Origin: Candidatus Nanopelagicales bacterium
Lineage (GTDB): Bacteria; Actinomycetota; Actinomycetes; Nanopelagicales; Nanopelagicaceae
NCBI GenBank assembly: GCA_030832365.1
Contig: JAURJF010000003.1
Location: 1 to 27,200, forward strand
Direction: 5' to 3'
DNA: 27,200 nt
The position numbers and the translations under genes are program-made. This document shows, piece by piece, positions 7,030 through 14,465 of the stretch (position 1 is its first letter; the number at the start of each line of letters is the position of its first letter). The notes below the pieces were generated by a model, which was not told where the DNA came from, made no database searches, and saw only the letters and a list, made by a program, of their open reading frames with translations.

Positions 7030-7451
7030 GGATTTAATCTCTCTAAAAATCGATCTGGATGTTTAGAACTTATCAACCAAAATGGTGTCGGATCGCGCTG
7101 ATCTGCGATTTCAACTTTTAAACCTTTTTTAACCCAGAAGCGCAGCGCAAGATAGGCCTGGGGATTAATACCTGCTCCACGATGAAATGACATATCTTCT
7201 CTGCTTAATACTTCTACCTTCTTTAAGTATTTAACTTCAATATTGGCCCGACCCGCCCTAAGGCGATCTGAAGTGAGCTCAAGGGTTAGTGATGTTGAAT
7301 GATAGAAGTAGATAGTTGAGGTAGTAAGAATGATTGCAGTGATGAATGTGGCAATATTTCCAAGTGAGGCCCAGATAGCTAGCAAGATTGATAGATCAAA
7401 GCAGATAACTAAGAAAGTCAGCCAGATTGGCCATCTCATTACCTCACGCAT
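7026..7451 (-). CDS. DUF3093 family membrane protein
   Basis: An actinobacterial family of unknown function, about 150 residues in most members. Two hydrophobic helices lie near the N-terminus (about residues 7-27 and 32-50). A soluble part follows, ending in WLISSKHPDRFLERL, with ASLRF-like and R-rich strands typical of the family. I prefer the ATG at 7451 (141 residues), because a TACTCT -10 element lies exactly six bases upstream and the family normally enters the membrane soon after its start. A GTG at 7520 would add 23 residues and overlap the divergent thioesterase gene. The gene is convergent with DUF4193 and divergent from the thioesterase gene. Confidence 0.85.
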   Translation of the reverse strand: MREVMRWPIWLTFLVICFDLSILLAIWASLGNIATFITAIILTTSTIYFYHSTSLTLELTSDRLRAGRANIEVKYLKKVEVLSREDMSFHRGAGINPQAYLALRFWVKKGLKVEIADQRDPTPFWLISSKHPDRFLERLNP

Positions 7452-7463
7452 GAGATGAGAGTA
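7452..7463 (-). promoter_or_regulatory. Leaderless promoter -10 element of the DUF3093 gene
   Basis: On the minus strand TACTCT (plus coordinates 7458-7463) precedes the ATG at 7451 by six bases. It faces away from the TAATCT element of the thioesterase gene, the two hexamers being 37 bases apart. Confidence 0.5.
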
Positions 7464-7500
7464 CTTCCTTGCTTTAGATAGCGCCTGCCTATCGACAGGG

Positions 7501-7513
7501 TAATCTTCACCCC
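7501..7513 (+). promoter_or_regulatory. Leaderless promoter -10 element of the thioesterase-dut operon
   Basis: TAATCT (7501-7506) is seven bases before the ATG at 7514, and no Shine-Dalgarno sequence is present. Confidence 0.55.
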
Positions 7514-8092
7514 ATGTCACGCCAGCTAAATATTCAAGTTCCCCCAGGAGTTAAAGTCCCGCCTCGCCATCCTGATGCTCCGGCAAGTGGCAAGTTACTT
7601 GGCTCTCATAATATTGATTGCTATGGCTGTGGCCCCGACCATCCTGCAGGTTTACATCTTGTTGCTTATGCAGGAGAGAGCATGAGCATCACTGCGCAAT
7701 TTACAGTTACCGATTTACATCAAGGAGCTCCAGGTCTTGCTCATGGCGGGCTGCTCTCATGCGCCTTTGATGAAGCTTTAGGAAAGTTAATGTGGTTAGT
7801 TCGAGAGCCGGCGGTAACTGGAAAACTTGAAACATCATTTCTCACCCCAGTTCCAGTTGGAAGTACGCTATTTATAAATGCTGAAATAACCGGCCAAGAG
7901 GGTAGAAAGATATTCACCAGGGCTGAGGGCAGAATTGGTTCAGATAATGGAGTTTTAGCAGTTGAGGCTGCAGCGATATTTATTGTTGTCCCTATGGAGC
8001 ACTTCATTAATCATGCATCAGAGGAATTTAAGGGTGTATTAAAAGATCGAAGAGATCTATCTATCGATACTGAGTTTGAGATCAATCCATGA
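7514..8092 (+). CDS. PaaI-type hotdog-fold thioesterase
   Basis: A 192-residue single hotdog domain protein. The central helix carries HGGLLSCAFDEALGKL, the HGG plus acidic catalytic motif of the PaaI/4HBT group, followed by strands TGKLETSFLTPVPVGSTL and IFTRAEGRI. The N-terminal CYGCGPDHPAGLHL motif marks a subgroup common in Actinobacteria. It probably hydrolyses an acyl-CoA, but the substrate cannot be told from sequence. The ATG overlaps no upstream gene; its TGA overlaps the dut ATG (ATGA), so it leads a three-gene operon with dut and DUF3159. Confidence 0.88.
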   Translation: MSRQLNIQVPPGVKVPPRHPDAPASGKLLGSHNIDCYGCGPDHPAGLHLVAYAGESMSITAQFTVTDLHQGAPGLAHGGLLSCAFDEALGKLMWLVREPAVTGKLETSFLTPVPVGSTLFINAEITGQEGRKIFTRAEGRIGSDNGVLAVEAAAIFIVVPMEHFINHASEEFKGVLKDRRDLSIDTEFEINP

Positions 8093-8523
8093 AAGTACTA
8101 ATTACCCAATTAGATACAGGCCTTCCCATGCCCAAATATGCAAAGCCTGGTGATGCTGGAGCTGATATCTATTCAGCTATAAATATCACAATCAAGCCTG
8201 GCATGAGAGCTCTTGTTCCAACCGGTATTGCTATCGCATTAAGTGATGGATACGCCGCCTTTGTTCATCCCCGCTCTGGTCTTGCTGTTAAATATGGAGT
8301 TGGGTTAGTAAATGCCCCAGGGACAATAGATGCTGGTTATCGTGGAGAGATTTCAGTAATAGTAATTAATCATGACCAGAGTGAGAGCTTTGAGATAAAG
8401 CGTGGCGATCGCATCGCGCAATTGGTTTTCCAGAGAGTTGAATGTGCTGAGTTTGTTGCAGTAGAAGAACTTCCTGGATCTAATCGAAGTGGCTCTGGCT
8501 TTGGATCAAGTGGGCGCTCATGA
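8089..8523 (+). CDS. dut: dUTP diphosphatase
   Basis: A 144-residue trimeric dUTPase that hydrolyses dUTP to dUMP, keeping uracil out of DNA and feeding dTMP synthesis. All five motifs are present: GDAGADI (21-27), PRSGLA (61-66), APGTIDAGYRG with catalytic Asp81 and Tyr84, RGDRIAQLVF (105-114), and the C-terminal P-loop-like RSGSGFGSSG (133-142). It starts with ATGA overlapping the thioesterase stop and ends in ATGA overlapping the DUF3159 start. Linkage to DUF3159 and DUF3093 parallels M. tuberculosis Rv2693c-Rv2698. Confidence 0.97.
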   Translation: MKVLITQLDTGLPMPKYAKPGDAGADIYSAINITIKPGMRALVPTGIAIALSDGYAAFVHPRSGLAVKYGVGLVNAPGTIDAGYRGEISVIVINHDQSESFEIKRGDRIAQLVFQRVECAEFVAVEELPGSNRSGSGFGSSGRS

Positions 8524-9152
8524 GCGAGAGCGAAGATAAAGCAAAAATCCTCTCAGCTATGGGGGGAGTTAAAGGGCTAATAGATTCTGGGCTTCCCGCT
8601 CTGCTCTTTCTTATCGCATTTAATGTCACAAAGGATGTTAGAGATTCAGCCTATGCCGCCCTTGCTCTCTCACTACTTCTAACACTTGTTAGATTGGTAA
8701 AGCGCGAAACAATCCAGCATGCGCTCTCTGGAGTAATTGGCGTTGGAATATGCGCTTGGCTCTCAATGCGCACTGGAAAGGCTGAAGATTTCTATCTTCC
8801 AGGGCTCTGGACCAATGCAATCTATGGATCTGCATATTTGATTTCAATACTTCTGCGCTGGCCAGTGATAGGACTCATTATCGGTCCACTCTTGGAAGAG
8901 AACTTTAGATGGCGCAAAGATCCTGCAAGAAGCAAGGTCTATATCAAAGCAACCTGGCTCTGGGTTGGAATGTTTGCCATCCGTCTTATTGTGCAGTATC
9001 CACTATATGTAAGTGGAAATGTTAATTTACTAGGAAGCGCCAGATTAATTATGGGTTATCCGCTATTTATCGCTACAGCTTGGGCAACATGGTTGGTTAT
9101 TAAAAGTGGCCCAAAACTAAGAGATGACCTTCGAATTGGTAAAGAGAGCTAA
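8520..9152 (+). CDS. DUF3159 family integral membrane protein
   Basis: A 210-residue polytopic protein with about five or six hydrophobic helices, beginning near GLPALLFLIAFNVT and ending in YPLFIATAWATWLVIKSGP. The RWRKDPARSKVY segment between helices and the FAIRLIVQYPLY segment are typical of DUF3159, an actinobacterial family without assigned function (Rv2693c-like). The DUF3710 and OB-fold genes that often lie between dut and DUF3159 in other Actinobacteria are missing here. Its stop overlaps the stop of the convergent ceoC gene by four bases. Confidence 0.88.
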   Translation: MSESEDKAKILSAMGGVKGLIDSGLPALLFLIAFNVTKDVRDSAYAALALSLLLTLVRLVKRETIQHALSGVIGVGICAWLSMRTGKAEDFYLPGLWTNAIYGSAYLISILLRWPVIGLIIGPLLEENFRWRKDPARSKVYIKATWLWVGMFAIRLIVQYPLYVSGNVNLLGSARLIMGYPLFIATAWATWLVIKSGPKLRDDLRIGKES

Positions 9153-9808
9153 TCCTTAATAAAGCAAGCTTTTAGTGAGACCTCAGCCTCTGCGGTAGTA
9201 ACAAAAATTAGTTCATCACTAGCAGCAAAAACATCGTGATCAGCTGGAGTTATTACATGGCCATCTCTAATAATCGCTGCAAGTGAGGCATCTTGCGGAA
9301 GTGAAATTTCTTCAACAGATTTTCCAAGGCAGGAGGAGTTATCAGGAAGAGTTAGCTCAACTAAACTCGCCTCGCCAGCTTTAAGTGAGAAGAGTCTGAC
9401 AATATCTCCAACAGAGACAGCTTCCTCAACAAGGGCAGCAATAATTCTTGGAGTTGAAACAGCGACATCAACGCCCCAAGAAGAATCAAATAGCCACTCA
9501 TTTTTTGGATGATTTACTCTTGCAACTACTCTTGGAACTCCATACTCAGTCTTGGCAAGAAGTGATGCCACAAGATTTACCTTGTCATCTCCGGTAGCTG
9601 CAACCATAACCTGGCAGGTATCAAGCTTGGCCCTATCAAGTGAGCTGATCTCACAGGCATCTGCTAGAAGCCACTCAGCTGATGGGACGCTCTCCATTTT
9701 AAGAGACTTTGGATTCTTATCTATTAGTAATACTTGATGGCCATTTTCAATTAGCTCTCTGGCGATAGCTCGCCCTGCATTACCAGCACCTGCGATAGCG
9801 ATTCTCAT
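9149..9808 (-). CDS. ceoC: TrkA-family K+ uptake regulatory protein (CeoC-like)
   Basis: A 219-residue RCK protein: an N-terminal Rossmann NAD(H)-binding domain starting MRIAIAGAGNAGRAIA (GxGxxG) with the acidic ribose-binding residue in LLIDKNP, and a C-terminal TrkA-C domain from about residue 135, including SSCLGKSVEEISLPQDASLAAIIRDG. Such proteins form rings on Trk/Ktr K+ channels and gate them by nucleotide binding. It follows ceoB by two bases on the minus strand, matching the Rv2691-Rv2692 pair. No channel-forming subunit is in the window. Confidence 0.93.
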   Translation of the reverse strand: MRIAIAGAGNAGRAIARELIENGHQVLLIDKNPKSLKMESVPSAEWLLADACEISSLDRAKLDTCQVMVAATGDDKVNLVASLLAKTEYGVPRVVARVNHPKNEWLFDSSWGVDVAVSTPRIIAALVEEAVSVGDIVRLFSLKAGEASLVELTLPDNSSCLGKSVEEISLPQDASLAAIIRDGHVITPADHDVFAASDELIFVTTAEAEVSLKACFIKD

Positions 9809-9810
9809 CT

Positions 9811-10473
9811 CTACTGCCCACTCGGAGGAAGGGCAAGGGAGGCCTCGGTTGAGGCTAAGTTCTTATCTTCAACCATTACATGAACAACATCGCCCTCTTG
9901 CAAGACAGTATGTTCATTGGGAATCAAGCCTTCACCAAGCCTTGTAACAAAAGCCACGCGAGCATCGGTATGTTGTTCAATTAGTGAAACTGGACTTCCA
10001 TACCAATCACGATGCAAGGCAATCTCAGCTAATTGCACTTTTCCTGATGCATCTTGCCACTCGGAGCGAGATCCCTGTGGAATTAGCCTTCTCATAATTT
10101 GATCTGTAGTCCATAGAACAGTTGCAACGGTAGGAATGCCTAGCCTTTGGTAAATCTCAGCTCTACCTGGATCATAAATTCGAGCCACAACGCTTGCTAC
10201 TCCATAAGTTTCTCTAGCAACTCTGGCTGCCAAAATATTTGAATTATCACCATTTGAAACTGCGGCAAATGCATCAGCTCTTTGAATTCCTGCCTCTAAT
10301 AAAGTGTCGCGATCAAAGCCCATTCCAGCCACAGTTAGCCCATTGAAATCTGCGCCAAGGCGACGAAAAGCTTCACGATCTTGGTCGATTACGGCAACGC
10401 TATGGCCCAGAGCCTGAAAATCTTTTGCCAGGGTAGAACCGACTCGGCCGCAACCCATGATTACGACATGCAC
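9811..10473 (-). CDS. ceoB: TrkA-family K+ uptake regulatory protein (CeoB-like)
   Basis: A 220-residue RCK protein with TrkA-N motif MHVVIMGCGRVGSTLA (GCGRVG at residues 7-12), acidic VIDQD at the end of the second strand, and a TrkA-C domain that includes EHTVLQEGDVVHVMVED. Together with ceoC it makes the two-gene regulator of potassium uptake usual in Actinobacteria. The start is GTG at 10473, giving the family-standard N-terminus. TAAATT lies eight bases upstream and the intervening bases are pyrimidine-rich, so this message may also lack a leader, though spacing is slightly off the 6-7 seen elsewhere. It diverges from the RNA methylase gene. Confidence 0.93.
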   Translation of the reverse strand: MHVVIMGCGRVGSTLAKDFQALGHSVAVIDQDREAFRRLGADFNGLTVAGMGFDRDTLLEAGIQRADAFAAVSNGDNSNILAARVARETYGVASVVARIYDPGRAEIYQRLGIPTVATVLWTTDQIMRRLIPQGSRSEWQDASGKVQLAEIALHRDWYGSPVSLIEQHTDARVAFVTRLGEGLIPNEHTVLQEGDVVHVMVEDKNLASTEASLALPPSGQ

Positions 10474-10487
10474 AAAAGGAGAATTTA
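10474..10487 (-). promoter_or_regulatory. Possible -10 element of the ceoB-ceoC operon
   Basis: On the minus strand TAAATT (plus coordinates 10482-10487) precedes the GTG start by eight bases. There is no Shine-Dalgarno sequence. The spacing is one base longer than in the other leaderless promoters here. Confidence 0.3.
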
Positions 10488-10574
10488 CACCTTTAGGCTA
10501 GATTCCCTCTAATCCACGCGAGGGATAGCTCGAGAAATAAGTGCTTCAATGAACTTTTTAGGAAAGGTGCGCGA

Positions 10575-11729
10575 GTGCAAAGCGGTGATCAATTAGAAGT
10601 CGATATCACAGCTATCGCGCATGGCGGCCATTGCATAGCGCGCTACGAAGGAAGAGTTATTTTTGTAAGACATGCAATCCCTGGCGAGCGTGTGATCGTA
10701 GAGATTAGCGATGTTACAAAGAGCTTTGCTAGGGGAAACTGCATCTCAGTAATTAAAGCCTCTAAACATCGGGTGACTCCGCCCTGTTCATTCGCTCGCT
10801 TTGATGGCTGTGGGGGATGCGACTTTCAACACATCGATCCTAATTATCAGCGAGAATTAAAGAGAGAAATTATCAAAGAGCAATTTAGTCGCCTTGCTAA
10901 AATGGAGATCGATGTAGAGGTTGAAGAAGTTAAACCGAATTTGCATTGGCGAAGCAGGATGGAATTTACAGTATCTGAAAATGGCAAGGTCGGCCTCTAT
11001 GCCTCGCGTTCAAATCAGATAGTTGAAATTGATAAATGCCTAATCGCTCATGAAGATATAGATATCGAGAAGATCAATCAGACTAAATTGCCAAAATCAA
11101 AGCGGGTAGATGTAGCCATTACTAGCAAAGGCCAGAGCGCAGTGGTGATAGAGGGTCGAGAGAATTTAGGGCTGATAGAGGAGCAGGTAGGTGACATTAA
11201 CTTCTCCTTAAATCCAATTACCTTCTGGCAGAGTCATCGCATGGCGCCAACTGTTTTAAGTCAAGTAGTTAGAGATTATGTTCAAGCAGAGCCTGCAGAT
11301 CACATCTTTGATCTCTACGGGGGAGCAGGGCTATTTAGTGCAGCCCTTTTATCTCAGCTTGGAGTTGCAGGAAGAATCACCTTAATTGAATCTGATGAGA
11401 ATGCGATCATCGATGCTAGACGAAACTTTGCGCTAGAGCCAAGAGTTGAGATAGTTGAAGCAAAAGTTGAGGCGAGCTTGAAGAAGTATCGAGCGGCAAA
11501 TGTAGTTCTTCTTGATCCTCCTCGCGTTGGAGCGGGAGAGAGAGTCATTTCAAGTATTGCCTCACTTGCTCCAAGAACGATTGTCTATGTTGCCTGTGAT
11601 CCAGCCGCACTTGCCCGAGATTGCGCTTATCTAGCAGCGCAGGGATATAAATTAGATCAAATCAGGGCCTTTGACCTCTTCCCAATGACTGCCCATATGG
11701 AGCTTGTGGCGCGTTTCATTATTTCTTGA
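10575..11729 (+). CDS. TrmA/RlmC/RlmD-type RNA (uracil-5-)-methyltransferase
   Basis: A 384-residue SAM-dependent RNA m5U methylase. An N-terminal TRAM domain (about 1-60) precedes an iron-sulfur site formed by Cys71, Cys79, Cys82 and Cys155 (CSFARFDGCGGC plus DKC). The Rossmann domain has FDLYGGAGLFS (245-255), DPPRVG (314-319), catalytic Cys341 in YVACDP, and the FDLFPMTAHMELV ending with the catalytic base Glu376. The rRNA or tRNA target cannot be assigned from sequence; the M. tuberculosis counterpart is Rv2689c in the same neighbourhood. GTG start with GGAAAGG ending seven bases upstream. At 384 residues it is shorter than the E. coli enzyme RlmD. Confidence 0.93.
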   Translation: MQSGDQLEVDITAIAHGGHCIARYEGRVIFVRHAIPGERVIVEISDVTKSFARGNCISVIKASKHRVTPPCSFARFDGCGGCDFQHIDPNYQRELKREIIKEQFSRLAKMEIDVEVEEVKPNLHWRSRMEFTVSENGKVGLYASRSNQIVEIDKCLIAHEDIDIEKINQTKLPKSKRVDVAITSKGQSAVVIEGRENLGLIEEQVGDINFSLNPITFWQSHRMAPTVLSQVVRDYVQAEPADHIFDLYGGAGLFSAALLSQLGVAGRITLIESDENAIIDARRNFALEPRVEIVEAKVEASLKKYRAANVVLLDPPRVGAGERVISSIASLAPRTIVYVACDPAALARDCAYLAAQGYKLDQIRAFDLFPMTAHMELVARFIIS

Positions 11730-11775
11730 GTAATTCTCTAGTAATTCGTTTTTGAGCACTTTGCGTAGCAACAGT

Positions 11776-11787
11776 TAAGATGGGTAT
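11776..11787 (+). promoter_or_regulatory. Leaderless promoter of acnA
   Basis: TAAGAT (11776-11781) is six bases before the ATG. A TTGAGC at 11752-11757 lies 18 bases further upstream and can serve as the -35 element. Confidence 0.6.
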
Positions 11788-14445
11788 ATGAGTAAGAACT
11801 CCTTTGGCGCAATGAGCTCGCTTGAAGTATCAGGCAAGAGCTATGAGATCTTTGATATCACCAAGCTTGCTCAAGCAAATTCTCTTCCCTTCTCCTTAAA
11901 AATATTGCTAGAAAATCTGCTTCGCACCGAAGATGGTGCAAATATCACAGCCAAGCAGATAGAAGCTCTTGCTTCATGGAACCCTGAATCAATTCCTGAT
12001 ACTGAAATTCAATTCACTCCAGCGCGTGTGATTATGCAAGATTTCACCGGAGTTCCCTGCGTTGTTGATCTTGCCACTATGAGAGAGGCAATTGCAGAAC
12101 TTGGCGGAGATCCATCCCGCGTAAATCCTTTAGCTCCAGCTGAACTAGTAATTGATCACTCAGTTATTGCAGATAAATATGGAACCGTTGATTCCTTCAA
12201 AGAAAATGTTGATATTGAATATGAGAGAAATCAAGAGCGATATCGCTTCCTTCGTTGGGGTCAGAGCGCCTTTGATGAATTTAAAGTAGTTCCTCCCGGG
12301 ACAGGAATTGTTCATCAAGTAAATATTGAATATCTTGCAAGAGTAGTAATGGTCAGAGCGGTAAATGGTGTGCAGCGGGCATATCCAGATACCGTGGTTG
12401 GAACCGATTCACACACCACTATGGTCAATGGCCTTGGAGTTCTTGGCTGGGGAGTGGGCGGCATTGAAGCAGAGGCAGCCCTTCTTGGCCAGCCAGTTTC
12501 GATGTTAATTCCTAGAGTTTTGGGCTTTAAATTAAGTGGATCTCTAGCAGTTGGAACCACTGCAACTGATTTAGTTTTAACTATCACTGAGATGCTTAGA
12601 AAGCATGGCGTAGTTGGCAAGTTTGTTGAGTTCTACGGTCCTGGAGTAAGCGCTCTGCCTATGGCTAATCGAGCCACAATTGGAAATATGTCGCCTGAAT
12701 ACGGCTCAACTGTGGCGATTTTCCCAATCGATCAAGAAACTATTAAGTACCTAGAGTTAACTGGAAGAAGTGGTGAACAGTTAGAGCTAGTTGAGAAATA
12801 TGCCAAGGCTCAAGGTCTATGGCATGACCCATCAGCAGAGCCAAGATATTCAGAGCGGTTAGAGCTTGATCTATCAAGTGTTGTGCCATCAATTGCAGGG
12901 CCAAAGAGACCGCAAGATCGAGTCTCCCTTAGTGATGCCAAGAGCTCCTTTGCCAAAATTCTCCCTTCATATCTCTCAAGTGATACTGCTACTAAGCCGA
13001 TAGCAATTGAAGTAAATTCAAGAAAAGGATTCATTACCAATGGCTCAGTGGTAATTGCTTCGATCACTTCTTGCACTAATACTTCAAATCCTTCAGTGAT
13101 GATTGGGGCAGGACTTCTTGCTAAGAAAGCTGTTGAAAAAGGTTTGATGAGTAAGCCTTGGGTAAAGACCACGCTTGCACCAGGTTCAAAGGTGGTTACC
13201 AACTACTATGAAAAATCAGGGCTAACTCCATATCTAGAAAAACTTGGATTTAACCTTGTTGGCTATGGATGTGTTACCTGTATTGGAAACTCTGGTCCAT
13301 TGCCAGTAGAGGTTAGCAAAGCAGTGAATGACAATGATCTTGCAGTGGCAGCGGTGCTCTCTGGAAATAGAAATTTCGAAGGTCGTATAAGCCCTGATGT
13401 GAAAATGAACTACCTAGCATCGCCTCCGCTAGTTGTCGCTTATTCAATTGCTGGAAGTATGGATCATGACTTTGATAAAGATCCACTAGGGCAAGATAGC
13501 TCTGGAAATGATGTATTCCTTAAAGATATCTGGCCAAGTATGCAAGAGATTCAAGGCGTAATTGATTCAGTGGTTACCTCAGATATGTTTAAGAAAGATT
13601 ATTCAAGTGTCTTTGCTGGAGATCATCGCTGGACCTCGCTTGCAACTCCTGAAGGAAAGACTTTTGAATGGGATCCAAAATCTACCTATGTCAGAAAACC
13701 TCCTTACTTTGAATCTATGCCCAGAAATCCACTTCCAGTTACTGATATTTCAGGGGCAAGAGTTCTGGCAAAGCTTGGTGATTCGGTAACTACCGATCAC
13801 ATATCACCAGCAGGGTCAATTAAAGTTGATTCTCCAGCAGGAAAATACTTGGCAGAAAATGGCGTAGAAAAATCTGACTTTAATTCCTATGGTTCGCGAC
13901 GTGGCAATCATGAAGTAATGATTAGGGGAACTTTTGCAAATATTCGCTTAAAGAATCTCTTGCTCGATGGAGTTGAAGGTGGCTTTACTAGAAACTTTAT
14001 TGATGGTGGTAAGCAGAGCACCATCTATGATGCATCAATGGCATATCAAGATGCCAATATTGCTTTAGTGATTCTGGCAGGAAAAGAATATGGCTCTGGC
14101 TCTTCTAGGGATTGGGCTGCAAAAGGAACTGCGCTTCTTGGAGTAAAAGCAGTCATTGCTGAATCTTTTGAGAGAATTCATCGATCTAATTTAATTGGAA
14201 TGGGAGTTCTTCCTCTGCAATTCCTTGATGGTCAAGATGCTAATTCATTGGGGCTAAGCGGCGAAGAAGTATTTTCAATAACTGGCGTTACTGCTTTAAA
14301 CGAAGGTCGCATTCCAAGCATCGTTACGGTGACGGCAGGGGATAAGAGCTTTGAAGCAAAGGTTCGTATCGATACCCCAGGTGAGGCTGATTACTATCGC
14401 CACGGGGGAATCATGCAGTACGTCTTGCGCTCTCTTCTTTCCTAG
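11788..14445 (+). CDS. acnA: Aconitate hydratase AcnA
   Basis: An 885-residue aconitase of the AcnA/IRP type that interconverts citrate and isocitrate in the TCA cycle. The [4Fe-4S] ligands are Cys429 (SCTNTSNPSVM) and Cys495/Cys498 (YGCVTCIGNSGPL). Other family segments are GTDSHTTMVNGLGVLGWGVGGIEAE, the DHISPAGSI motif opening the swivelling domain 4, and GKEYGSGSSRDWAAKGT with the substrate-binding serines and arginine. It is full length. It stands alone behind a leaderless promoter; the TetR-type gene acnR that follows acn in corynebacteria is not next to it, and dxs starts 20 bases after its stop from its own promoter. Confidence 0.97.
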   Translation: MSKNSFGAMSSLEVSGKSYEIFDITKLAQANSLPFSLKILLENLLRTEDGANITAKQIEALASWNPESIPDTEIQFTPARVIMQDFTGVPCVVDLATMREAIAELGGDPSRVNPLAPAELVIDHSVIADKYGTVDSFKENVDIEYERNQERYRFLRWGQSAFDEFKVVPPGTGIVHQVNIEYLARVVMVRAVNGVQRAYPDTVVGTDSHTTMVNGLGVLGWGVGGIEAEAALLGQPVSMLIPRVLGFKLSGSLAVGTTATDLVLTITEMLRKHGVVGKFVEFYGPGVSALPMANRATIGNMSPEYGSTVAIFPIDQETIKYLELTGRSGEQLELVEKYAKAQGLWHDPSAEPRYSERLELDLSSVVPSIAGPKRPQDRVSLSDAKSSFAKILPSYLSSDTATKPIAIEVNSRKGFITNGSVVIASITSCTNTSNPSVMIGAGLLAKKAVEKGLMSKPWVKTTLAPGSKVVTNYYEKSGLTPYLEKLGFNLVGYGCVTCIGNSGPLPVEVSKAVNDNDLAVAAVLSGNRNFEGRISPDVKMNYLASPPLVVAYSIAGSMDHDFDKDPLGQDSSGNDVFLKDIWPSMQEIQGVIDSVVTSDMFKKDYSSVFAGDHRWTSLATPEGKTFEWDPKSTYVRKPPYFESMPRNPLPVTDISGARVLAKLGDSVTTDHISPAGSIKVDSPAGKYLAENGVEKSDFNSYGSRRGNHEVMIRGTFANIRLKNLLLDGVEGGFTRNFIDGGKQSTIYDASMAYQDANIALVILAGKEYGSGSSRDWAAKGTALLGVKAVIAESFERIHRSNLIGMGVLPLQFLDGQDANSLGLSGEEVFSITGVTALNEGRIPSIVTVTAGDKSFEAKVRIDTPGEADYYRHGGIMQYVLRSLLS

Positions 14446-14453
14446 TTCACCGA

Positions 14454-14465
14454 TAGAATCTAGAC
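14454..14465 (+). promoter_or_regulatory. Leaderless promoter -10 element of dxs
   Basis: TAGAAT (14454-14459) lies six bases before the dxs ATG, squeezed into the 20-bp gap after acnA. No Shine-Dalgarno sequence is present and no convincing -35 is visible. Confidence 0.55.

Noticed and set aside
9158..9174. AAAGC/GCTTT inverted repeat near the convergent ends of the DUF3159 gene and ceoC, considered as a bidirectional terminator
   Set aside because: Only four or five pairs with almost no loop and it is inside ceoC coding sequence; too weak to call.
12315..13202. Minus-strand open frames of 101 and 130 codons opposite acnA
   Set aside because: Antisense to strongly conserved aconitase coding sequence with no family resemblance or start signals.
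13562..13789. 75-codon plus-strand frame inside acnA
   Set aside because: Out-of-frame reading of a continuous, intact aconitase gene; there is no frameshift because acnA is full length.
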